NCBI RefSeq assembly: GCF_000379685.1
Contig: NZ_KB903257.1
Coordinates: 923 to 64,922 of the forward strand
Reading direction: 5' to 3'
DNA: 64,000 nt
From: Catelliglobosispora koreensis DSM 44566
GTDB lineage: Bacteria; Actinomycetota; Actinomycetes; Mycobacteriales; Micromonosporaceae
Positions 33,230 through 40,861 of this stretch are shown in pieces; positions within the stretch are counted from its first letter, which is position 1; each line of letters opens with the position of its first letter. The notes under the pieces were generated by a model. The model was given only the letters and a program-made list of their open reading frames with translations, ran no database searches and had not been told where the DNA came from. A program made the translations under genes and the position numbers.

Positions 33230-33532
33230 CTAACGCGTGCGCGATCCCGGCCGGGTCGCGGGGCGGGGGCGGGGCTTGGGCGCACGGGCGACGGGTGGTG
33301 GCTTGGGTGCGGCGACAGCAGGCGCTGGCTCACGCTTCATGGTCCTGGAGAGCACGATAAGCCGGGCTGCCAAGGCGAACACCCCAACGGTGAGTGCACC
33401 CAGCAGCAGGGCGCCCGAACCGGCCACGCCAGCCACTAGGCCAGCGACGAGCACGGCTAGCAGGGCCAGCCCGACGAACAGGAAAACCAGGGCGGCAAGG
33501 AGAGCGATCTGTGCCTGTGTCCGGCGGTTCAT
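33230..33532 (-). CDS. Small membrane protein with basic Pro-rich tail
   Basis: Predicted 100-residue protein. Two hydrophobic segments (about 10-33 and 37-58) are followed by a tail rich in Pro, Arg and Ala (APKPPPVARAPKPRP). No family recognised. The start at 33532 (MNRRTQAQIALL) follows GGAAGGAT; the frame upstream overlaps the GntR gene. It lies between the GntR regulator and the lipoprotein, all on the minus strand. Confidence 0.7.
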   Translation of the reverse strand: MNRRTQAQIALLAALVFLFVGLALLAVLVAGLVAGVAGSGALLLGALTVGVFALAARLIVLSRTMKREPAPAVAAPKPPPVARAPKPRPRPATRPGSRTR

Positions 33533-33595
33533 GCTAAGTATCCTTCCGTCCCGAATGGACGAAAGTAGGCGCAAAACATGTCGTGCATCCGACAT

Positions 33596-34399
33596 CTACT
33601 CCAAGTACAGCTCCGGGTCGGAATCGGGGCGGGGAGCCGGAACCGGGTATTCCTCGACAAGTGTCGTCATTGGACCCGGCCACGTGGCCAAAGCTGCCTC
33701 GATCGGCCTGTGGTCCTGGTCGTAGGCCACATGCAGCAAATGCAGGACCGGGGTGTCCGGCCGGATCTGCAACAGCTCGGCTTCCTCTCGGGTGGGTAAA
33801 CGAGCGCTGAGCGTGTCGGTGGCGGTCACATAGCGGCGCCCGGTCACTTCTTCGATTTCTTGATACAGCGGGCGCCCGAACGCCTCGAACCGTTCCAGCG
33901 CGGTGCCGCTCGCGTCGGAGGGCAGCAGCCAGGACGAACCCATCTCGACGGCGGCATCCTGAGTGCGAACGAGATAGCGGCGCACGATCAGCTCGGTGGA
34001 GTCTGGTACGCCGAATACGTCGGCGATCTCGGCCGGCGGCGTGGCCCGTCCCACCTCGGTCAGATGCTGGCGATAGCGGGCCGCCAAGTCGGCGTGATAG
34101 CCACGGTGCGCGCCATAACGCCCGCGCGAGAGCCGGTTTAGCCGCCGGCGTGTGCCGCGAACGTAGGTGCCCGAGCCGGGCTTCGTGATGAGAAGCCCCT
34201 CGATGCGCAGCTGGTCGACTGTCCGCTGGATCGTCTGCTTCGCCACCCCGAACATCGCCGCCATCGCGGGAATCGAGGGCAGCTGCTCGCCCGCGGCCCA
34301 TTCACCGCGCCGGATCTTGCCACGAAGCACGGTCGCGATCTGCCGGTGCGGATGCTCGGTCGCACCGGGATTCACGAAACTCATCCCCGAGTCGGTCAT
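33596..34399 (-). CDS. GntR/HutC-type regulator with UTRA domain
   Basis: Predicted 267-residue regulator. The winged helix-turn-helix covers about residues 18-82 (PHRQIATVLRGKIRRGEWAAG, LPSIPAMAAMFGVAKQTIQRTVDQL, then GLLITKPGSGTYVRG). The UTRA effector-binding domain follows (about 100-255: IVRRYLVRTQDAAVEMGSSWL, LPTREEAELLQIRPDTPVLHLLHVAYD). The effector is unknown; sugars and N-acetylglucosamine phosphates are common. Start 34399 is used, with Met-6 as an alternative. A short palindrome and direct repeats lie upstream. No metabolic operon is adjacent. Confidence 0.9.
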   Translation of the reverse strand: MTDSGMSFVNPGATEHPHRQIATVLRGKIRRGEWAAGEQLPSIPAMAAMFGVAKQTIQRTVDQLRIEGLLITKPGSGTYVRGTRRRLNRLSRGRYGAHRGYHADLAARYRQHLTEVGRATPPAEIADVFGVPDSTELIVRRYLVRTQDAAVEMGSSWLLPSDASGTALERFEAFGRPLYQEIEEVTGRRYVTATDTLSARLPTREEAELLQIRPDTPVLHLLHVAYDQDHRPIEAALATWPGPMTTLVEEYPVPAPRPDSDPELYLE

Positions 34400-34417
34400 A
34401 GGGCGTATCTTGCCGTA

Positions 34418-34447
34418 CCTATGTCCGAATACCTAGCGTCCTAGGAC
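34418..34447. promoter_or_regulatory. Candidate operator upstream of the GntR gene
   Basis: The stretch holds two direct repeats, ACCTATGTCC (34418-34427) and ACCTAGCGTCC (34431-34441), and the perfect 10-bp palindrome GTCCTAGGAC (34438-34447), 39-48 bases before the start. The position fits autoregulation, but the symmetry is shorter than in classic GntR sites. Confidence 0.35.
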
Positions 34448-34511
34448 TACTTAGCGAGTGTGTCCCGCTCCGCAGTGGGCACAAAAATGCCGCCGTGCGG
34501 GAAGCGGGACC

Positions 34512-35387
34512 TCAGATCGAGGCTGACGGACCGGTTGAGCCACCGCGGCGGCGCAGATACTTCTCGAACGCGGTCGCGATCTCGTCGCCGGTAGGGGGCT
34601 GGACGGCATCGCCCGCGCGCTCTTCTAGCTCGCGCAGGTATTCGGCGAGTTCAGCGTCCTGGCTCGCGGCCGTCTTGACGCGCTCTTCCCAGGCGGCCGA
34701 TTCCTCAGCCAGGTCAGCGACCGGCACCGGGAGGTCGAGGACTTCCTCAATGCGGTGCAGGAGGGCGAGCGTGGCCTTCGGGCAGGGCGGGTTGTTGGCG
34801 TAGTGCGGCACGTGAACCCAGAAGGACATGGCATCGACCTCGGCGCGGCGGGCCGCGTCGTGCAGGACGCCGACGATGCCGGTGGGGCCTTCGTAGCGGG
34901 TCGGGGTGATCTTCAGTTCTTCGGGATCGGTCTCGTTGTCGGCATCCCGACTCACGCTGCCACTGATGGGTAGTGGGCGGTTGTAGGGGACGTCGGCGAG
35001 CAGCGCTCCGAGCAGGACAAGGCGGGTGACGCCGAGGCTGTGGCAGACCTCGAGCACGGATTCGCAGAAGGTGCGCCAGCGCATGCTGGGCTCGGTGCCG
35101 CGGATGAGCACCACGTCGTGTTTCGCGCCTGCCGGGGTGGCCGAAAGAATGGTGGTGCCAGGCCATTCGATGCGGCGTGTGTCGCCATCCACCAGCGTGA
35201 TTTGCGGGCGGTTGACCTGGAAGTCGTAGAACTCTTCGGGGTCGATCGCGGTGATCTCCCGGGCATCCCACAGCTGCTCAAGGTGCTCTATCGCGGACGT
35301 CGCGGCGTCGGCCGCATCGTTCCAGCCTTCGAAGGCGGCGATGGCAACGGGCGAACGCAGGATGGGAAGGCCGTCGAACTCGGTCAC
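34512..35387 (-). CDS. PAC2-family (proteasome assembly chaperone-like) protein
   Basis: Predicted 291-residue protein of the actinobacterial PAC2 family. PVAIAAFEGWNDAADAATSAIEHL, then IDPEEFYDFQVNRPQITLVDG, PSMRWRTFCESVLEVCHSLGVTRLVLLGALLADVPYNRPLP and SFWVHVPHYANNPPCPKATLALL are diagnostic. The C-terminal ~70 residues form an acidic helical extension. The eukaryotic homologue chaperones proteasome assembly; a similar role in actinobacteria is a hypothesis. In mycobacteria the gene is also next to metH and near the proteasome genes. It diverges from metH with 120 bases between. Confidence 0.9.
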   Translation of the reverse strand: MTEFDGLPILRSPVAIAAFEGWNDAADAATSAIEHLEQLWDAREITAIDPEEFYDFQVNRPQITLVDGDTRRIEWPGTTILSATPAGAKHDVVLIRGTEPSMRWRTFCESVLEVCHSLGVTRLVLLGALLADVPYNRPLPISGSVSRDADNETDPEELKITPTRYEGPTGIVGVLHDAARRAEVDAMSFWVHVPHYANNPPCPKATLALLHRIEEVLDLPVPVADLAEESAAWEERVKTAASQDAELAEYLRELEERAGDAVQPPTGDEIATAFEKYLRRRGGSTGPSASI

Positions 35388-35507
35388 ACGCCCAGACTAC
35401 GGCGTCCTGGCCGGGGCGGCGCGGCGTGACAGGCGTTACATGGCGTCTGGCCGTTTTCTGGCCGTGCGCCTCATGAGGCTGCGGAGGTAACCGACTAGCC
35501 TTGTGGC

Positions 35508-38500
35508 GTGGCAGACAGGGACTTCCGAAGTGCGCTGGCCGGTCGCGTCCTCATCGCAGATGGCGCTATGGGCACGATGCTGCACGCAGCAGATCCGAGC
35601 CTGGACGACTTCGACGGCCTAGAGGGCTGCGTCGATATCCTCAACGTCACCCGGCCTGACATTGTCAGCGGTGTGCACGAGGCATACCTGGCGGCGGGTG
35701 CTGATTGTGTTGAGACGAACACGTTCGGGGTGAACCTTTCTGCTCTGGGCGAATATGGGATTCCACAAAGGATCTTTGAGATTTCTGAGGCGGGGGCCAG
35801 GATCGCGCGGGCCAGCGCCGACAGGTTCAGCACGGCCGAGCGGCCGCGGTTCGTCTTGGGCAGCATTGGCCCAGGCACGAAGCTGCCGACGCTGGGGCAC
35901 GTGGATTTCGCGTCGTTGCGCGATGGGTATTACGAGAACAGCGCGGGCCTGATCGCTGGTGGCGCGGACGCGCTGATCGTGGAGACGAGCCAGGATCTAC
36001 TGCAGACGAAGGCAGCCGTCATCGGGGCTAAGCGGGCGATCGCTGACGCTGGCCGGGACGTGATGCTGGTGTGCCAGGTGGCGATGGAGACCACGGGCAC
36101 GATGCTGGTGGGCAGTGAGATCGGTGCCGCGCTGACATCGCTTGAGGCGCTGGGTGTCGACATCATCGGGCTGAATTGTTCGACGGGCCCGGCCGAGATG
36201 AGCGAGCACCTGCGTTACCTGTCGAAGCATTCGCGGATTCCGGTGTCGGTGATGCCGAACGCGGGGTTGCCGGTGCTGACTTCCGATGGGGCGTTCTTCC
36301 CGTTGACGCCGCCGGAGTTCACCGAGGCGATGCAGCGGTTCGTGGCTGACTATGGGGTGGCGCTGATCGGCGGATGCTGCGGCACGACGCCTGAGCACAT
36401 CCGGCAGTTGGTGCAGGCCGCTGGTGCTGTGCCGACGCCGGTGCGCGTGCCGGAGCCGGATCCGGGGTTGTCGTCGGTTTATCACCACGTGCCGTTCGTG
36501 CAGGACGCTAGCGTGCTGATGATCGGTGAGCGGACGAATGCCAATGGTTCCAAGGCTTTCCGCGAGGCGATGCTGTCGGGTGACTATCCAAAGTGCATCG
36601 AGATCGCGCGCGAGCAGGCCCGGGATGGGTCGCATCTGCTTGACCTGTGCATCGATTACGTGGGCCGCGATGGTGCCGAGGACATGCGGCAGCTGGCGGG
36701 CCGCTTCGCCACGGCGTCGACTTTGCCGGTGATGCTGGACTCGACCGAGCCGGCTGTGATCCAGGCCGGGCTGGAGATGCTTGGTGGCCGGTGTGTGGTG
36801 AACTCGGTGAACTACGAGGACGGCGACGGGCCGGAGTCGCGGTTCGCGCGGATGATGCCGCTGGTCAAAGAGCATGGCGCGGCGGTGGTGGCGCTGACCA
36901 TCGACGAGGAGGGCCAAGCCCGCACGGCCGAATGGAAGGTGCGGGTCGCCTCGCGGCTCATCGATGATCTGACCGGCAACTGGGGCATGCGGGTTGAGGA
37001 CATCCTGATCGACGCGCTGACGTTCCCGATCTCGACCGGGCAGGAGGAGACTCGCCGCGACGGGATCGAAACCATTGCGGCGATTAAGGAAATCGCCCGG
37101 CTCTACCCGGGGGTTAACTTCACGCTTGGCATTTCCAACATCTCGTTCGGGCTGAACCCGGCGTCGCGGCAGGTGCTCAACTCGGTGTTCTTGCACGAGT
37201 GCCAGAAGGCTGGGCTGACGAGTGCGATCGTGCACGCGAGCAAGATCTTGCCGATGAACCGGATTCCGGAGGAGCAGCGGCAGGTCGCGCTGGACATGGT
37301 CTATGACCGCCGCAGTGAGGGTTACGACCCGTTGTCGCGGTTCATTGAGCTGTTCGAAGGTGTCGACGCCACGAGTGCGCGGGCGTCGCGGGCCGAGGAG
37401 CTTTTGGCGCTGCCGCTGGATGAGCGGTTGCAGCGGCGGATCGTCGACGGGGAGCGCAATGGCCTTGAGGCCGATCTCGACGAGGCGCTCAAGACGCGCA
37501 GCGCGCTGGTCGTCATCAATGACACGCTGCTTGAGGGCATGAAGACCGTTGGCGACCTGTTCGGGTCGGGTCAGATGCAGTTGCCGTTCGTGTTGCAGTC
37601 GGCCGAGGTCATGAAGCAGGCCGTCGCCTACCTTGAGCCGCACATGGAAAAGGCTGACACCGCGGGCAAGGGCACGATCGTGCTGGCCACGGTCAAGGGC
37701 GATGTGCACGACATCGGCAAGAATCTGGTGGACATCATCTTGTCCAACAACGGTTACACGGTCGTCAACATCGGCATCAAGCAGCCGATCAACGCGATTC
37801 TGGATGCCGCGGAACAGCACAACGCCGATGTGATCGGCATGTCCGGGCTGCTGGTCAAGAGCACGGTCATCATGAAGGAGAACCTGGCCGAGATGCTGGC
37901 GCGCGGGTTGCACGGCCGCTGGCCGGTGCTCCTGGGTGGGGCGGCGCTGACTAGGTCCTATGTGGAGGATGATCTGCGGGATCTGTTCCCCGGTGGCGAG
38001 GTTCATTACGCGCGGGACGCGTTTGAGGGCCTGTCGCTGATGGGACAGGTGATGGCGGTCAAACGCGGCGGTGCGGTGCTTTCTGACCCGGCGCGGGAGG
38101 CTCAGCTCGCCGAGCGCAAGGCCCGGCGGGAGCGCCAGCGCACGATGGTGGCCGATTCGCTGCCGCCGCTTGATGACGCTTCGGTGCGCTCAGATGTGGC
38201 TGTGGATGCCGACGTTCCGGCGGCGCCGTTCTTTGGCACGCGGGTGATCAAGGGCATTCCGCTGAGTGACTATGCGTCGATGCTCGATGAGCGGGCGCTT
38301 TTCCTGGGGCAGTGGGGACTGCGGGGAACGCGTGGCGGTAACGGTCCGTCCTATGAAGAGCTTGTCGAAACGGAGGGTACGCCGAGGCTGCGCTACTGGC
38401 TCGACCGGATGGCGACCGAGCATTTGCTGGAAGCGGCTGTCGTGTATGGCTTCTTCCCGGCTTATTCGGAAGGCAACGACGTTGTCGTGCTCGACGAGAA

Positions 38501-39026
38501 CGGTCATTCGGAGCGGGCCCGGTTTACGTTCCCGCGGCAGCGTTCGGAACGGCGGCTGTGTCTGGCTGACTTCTTCCGGCCTAAGGGTGAGCAGCTTGAT
38601 GTGATCGGTTTGCAGCTGGTCACAATGGGGCACCCGGTGAGTGAGTTCGCCTCGAAACTGTTCGCTGGCAACAACTACCGTGATTACCTTGAGGTGCATG
38701 GGCTTTCGGTTCAGCTGACGGAGGCGCTAGCGGAGTATTGGCACCGCCGGGTGCGCAGTGAGCTGGTGTTGCCCAACGGGCTGCCGATGACGTCGGAAGA
38801 TCCGGCTGACCTGGCGGGGATTCTGCGGACGGACTACCGGGGCTGCCGGTATTCGTTTGGTTATCCCGCATGCCCCGAGCTGGAGGACCGCGCGAAGATC
38901 ATGGCGCTGCTGGACGGGCAGCGCATCGGTGTCGAGCTCAGTGAAGAGTTCCAGTTGCACCCTGAGCAAGCCACCGATGCGATCATCGTGCACCACCCGG
39001 AAGCTTCTTATTTCAATGCTAAGTAG
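35508..39026 (+). CDS. metH: Cobalamin-dependent methionine synthase
   Basis: Predicted 1172-residue enzyme that transfers the methyl group of 5-methyltetrahydrofolate to homocysteine through methylcobalamin. All four modules are intact. The homocysteine domain (1-320) carries zinc ligands C224 (GLNCSTGP), C290 and C291 (GGCCGTTP). The folate domain covers about 335-620 (MIGERTNANGSKAF). The B12 cap and binding domains (about 640-870) contain D732-V-H734-D-I-G737, with H734 the lower cobalt ligand. The reactivation domain follows (about 900-1172: ADFFRPKGEQLDVIGLQLVTMG). GTG start. No cobalamin riboswitch is visible in the 120 bases upstream. A hairpin follows. Confidence 0.97.
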   Translation: MADRDFRSALAGRVLIADGAMGTMLHAADPSLDDFDGLEGCVDILNVTRPDIVSGVHEAYLAAGADCVETNTFGVNLSALGEYGIPQRIFEISEAGARIARASADRFSTAERPRFVLGSIGPGTKLPTLGHVDFASLRDGYYENSAGLIAGGADALIVETSQDLLQTKAAVIGAKRAIADAGRDVMLVCQVAMETTGTMLVGSEIGAALTSLEALGVDIIGLNCSTGPAEMSEHLRYLSKHSRIPVSVMPNAGLPVLTSDGAFFPLTPPEFTEAMQRFVADYGVALIGGCCGTTPEHIRQLVQAAGAVPTPVRVPEPDPGLSSVYHHVPFVQDASVLMIGERTNANGSKAFREAMLSGDYPKCIEIAREQARDGSHLLDLCIDYVGRDGAEDMRQLAGRFATASTLPVMLDSTEPAVIQAGLEMLGGRCVVNSVNYEDGDGPESRFARMMPLVKEHGAAVVALTIDEEGQARTAEWKVRVASRLIDDLTGNWGMRVEDILIDALTFPISTGQEETRRDGIETIAAIKEIARLYPGVNFTLGISNISFGLNPASRQVLNSVFLHECQKAGLTSAIVHASKILPMNRIPEEQRQVALDMVYDRRSEGYDPLSRFIELFEGVDATSARASRAEELLALPLDERLQRRIVDGERNGLEADLDEALKTRSALVVINDTLLEGMKTVGDLFGSGQMQLPFVLQSAEVMKQAVAYLEPHMEKADTAGKGTIVLATVKGDVHDIGKNLVDIILSNNGYTVVNIGIKQPINAILDAAEQHNADVIGMSGLLVKSTVIMKENLAEMLARGLHGRWPVLLGGAALTRSYVEDDLRDLFPGGEVHYARDAFEGLSLMGQVMAVKRGGAVLSDPAREAQLAERKARRERQRTMVADSLPPLDDASVRSDVAVDADVPAAPFFGTRVIKGIPLSDYASMLDERALFLGQWGLRGTRGGNGPSYEELVETEGTPRLRYWLDRMATEHLLEAAVVYGFFPAYSEGNDVVVLDENGHSERARFTFPRQRSERRLCLADFFRPKGEQLDVIGLQLVTMGHPVSEFASKLFAGNNYRDYLEVHGLSVQLTEALAEYWHRRVRSELVLPNGLPMTSEDPADLAGILRTDYRGCRYSFGYPACPELEDRAKIMALLDGQRIGVELSEEFQLHPEQATDAIIVHHPEASYFNAK

Positions 39027-39035
39027 CCGCTAGCG

Positions 39036-39068
39036 GCGCCTGCCGGGGCCCATGCCTCCGGCGGGCGC
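39036..39068 (+). terminator. Hairpin after metH
   Basis: GCGCCTGCCGG (39036-39046) pairs with CCGGCGGGCGC (39058-39068) over 11 bp with one G-U pair and an 11-base loop, ten bases after the metH stop. No U-run follows. Confidence 0.6.
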
Positions 39069-39279
39069 TTGCCCGGCGGTGACACTGGCGATTTCCGTCG
39101 CTGAGCCGGTAAACGAGATTCCGGATCGCCTTGGGCCAGTTCATCGAGCCTGAGGAATCTGTCCGGCGGCCGTGGGCGTCCTGTGGCACGCGTATGCGCC
39201 GCCCAGCCGAACGTGAGGCGGGCCACGGCGGGACGTAGGCTGAGCGTTCGTCAGGGGAGGAACTATCCAAGGCGGACAG

Positions 39280-40152
39280 ATGACGGAAAACGCGAATCCC
39301 GGCCAAGCCCAGCCCAAGAAGTGGTGGCAGCGCCCGATCACCTGGATCATGACGATCGTCGTCGGTGCGGTGGGCGCCTACGCGACCAACGCTCTCGTGT
39401 CGGGGCTGGAAAGTGTTGCCCCGACCGATGATCTGGTCGCCCAGATGATGGGCACCGACGCGTTCAAGATTCATTCGCTCAAGCGCCTGCACGACACGAA
39501 CTCAGGCGGCCGGGAAGGCTACGTGGTGCCCGCGAACGCTGACGTGGCACCCGTCCTCGAGGGTTCCGACGAGCGTGGATTCAACGCCTGGACGGAGGCG
39601 AACAACGCCGTCGATCTCGGCTTTTCGGCGTGGGAGATGACGATCGAGGGCACGCGCGAGAGCACAGCCGAGATCGTGAACATCGTGCCGGTGCTCGAAG
39701 CGCCGTGCGGTGCGCCGCTCGGAGGCGGGCTCTTCCTGGATGGCGGGCAGGGTGCGGTAGAGAAGGTCACACTGCTGGCCGATTTCAACGCCGCCCAGCC
39801 GGTGATGAGCCGGCCTGCGGGGCCCGGTATCGAACGCATCCCCAACTTCTTCGCGACTCACAAAATCACGTTGCCGCGCAATGAAAAGAACACCCTCGTG
39901 CTGCGGGCCAAGGTCACCGGAAAGCATTGCAAATTCCGGTACCGCATCGAGTATCTGGCCGACGGCAAACAAAGCGAGTTCATGCTGGGCCGTCCCGACG
40001 GCAGGCCCTTCGAAATCAGCGGCTATCTGGGCGATCTGACGCAGTACAGCTGGGCGCGGCTAGGCGTAGGGTGCCGTGGCGGCGACCCTGCCAGGAAGCT
40101 GCAGGGTGAGGAATTGGCCGTGGCTTCCAAGACGTGCTCGCTGGCGCCTTAG
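39280..40152 (+). CDS. Membrane-anchored hypothetical protein
   Basis: Predicted 290-residue protein. A short basic N-terminus (QPKKWWQRP) leads into one membrane segment (about 19-40), with the remaining ~250 residues outside or cytosolic. The soluble part is beta-rich with two or three cysteines (EAPCGAPLGGG, TGKHCKFRYRIEYL, VGCRGGDPA). No family recognised. The 253-base gap from metH, with its hairpin, suggests an own promoter. It precedes a HAD hydrolase by 58 bases, which may or may not be co-transcribed. Confidence 0.8.
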   Translation: MTENANPGQAQPKKWWQRPITWIMTIVVGAVGAYATNALVSGLESVAPTDDLVAQMMGTDAFKIHSLKRLHDTNSGGREGYVVPANADVAPVLEGSDERGFNAWTEANNAVDLGFSAWEMTIEGTRESTAEIVNIVPVLEAPCGAPLGGGLFLDGGQGAVEKVTLLADFNAAQPVMSRPAGPGIERIPNFFATHKITLPRNEKNTLVLRAKVTGKHCKFRYRIEYLADGKQSEFMLGRPDGRPFEISGYLGDLTQYSWARLGVGCRGGDPARKLQGEELAVASKTCSLAP

Positions 40153-40210
40153 GCGTGACGGTCGCCACTGCTTGCGGCGGGTGACGGGGTCGGCCTGGGA
40201 GCATCGTGGG

Positions 40211-40861
40211 GTGAGGCCTGCCGCAGTGCTATTCGACATGGACGGGACGTTGTTCGACAGCGAAAAGCTGTGGGACATCGCCATCAACGAGCTCGCGCTC
40301 GGCTACGGGGCCACGGTCCCTGAGGCGACCCGCATGGCGATGGTCGGCACGGCGATGTCCTCATCGATGACGCTGCTGCACGACGGGATCGGGCAGCCGT
40401 GGCGCGACCCGTCCGCTAGCTCGGAGTGGATCCACGCCCGCGTGGGGGAGCTGTTCGCCACGTCGCTGGTGTGGCGGCCGGGGGCGCAGGAGCTTTTGCA
40501 TGAGGTGAAGGCTCACGGAGTACCCACCGCGTTGGTAACAGCGACCGAACGCCGGCTGGTGCAAATCGCGATCCGGACCGCCGGGCACCACAATTTTGAT
40601 GTTTTGGTTTGTGGCGACGAAGTCGACTACAGCAAGCCGCACCCGGAGCCTTATCTGAAGGCGGCGCGGCTGCTGGGGGTTAAGCCACAAGACTGTGTGG
40701 CGATTGAGGATTCGCCGACCGGGGTGGCGAGTGCGGCCGCGGCTGGCGCGCATGTGCTGGCGATTCCGCATCACGTGCCACTAAAAGGTGGACCGAAGAT
40801 TACTCTCCGGTCCACCTTGGACGGTGTGACGCTAGCCGATCTGGCCGCGCTTCACTCGTAG
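40211..40861 (+). CDS. HAD-superfamily hydrolase (beta-phosphoglucomutase/phosphatase-like)
   Basis: Predicted 216-residue HAD phosphohydrolase. Motif I is LFDMDGTLFDS with nucleophile D9 and acid D11. Motif II is ALVTATERR, with threonine. Motif III lysine appears in SKPHPEPYLKAARLLG, and motif IV is VAIEDSPTGVASAAAAG. The helical cap lies between motifs I and II (about 18-90). The substrate is unknown. GTG 40211 is chosen because it places motif I eight residues from the N-terminus, as usual. The 3' end overlaps the convergent ABC permease gene by ten bases. Confidence 0.92.
   Translation: MRPAAVLFDMDGTLFDSEKLWDIAINELALGYGATVPEATRMAMVGTAMSSSMTLLHDGIGQPWRDPSASSEWIHARVGELFATSLVWRPGAQELLHEVKAHGVPTALVTATERRLVQIAIRTAGHHNFDVLVCGDEVDYSKPHPEPYLKAARLLGVKPQDCVAIEDSPTGVASAAAAGAHVLAIPHHVPLKGGPKITLRSTLDGVTLADLAALHS

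Noticed and set aside
35388-35507. Cobalamin riboswitch before metH
   Set aside because: The 120-base divergent gap lacks the conserved B12-box and is too short for the usual aptamer.
35997-38006. Long open frame (669 codons) antisense to metH
   Set aside because: It lies wholly within metH in the opposite strand, is rich in Arg/His/Gln/Val as expected of antisense frames in GC-rich genes, and has no family motif.
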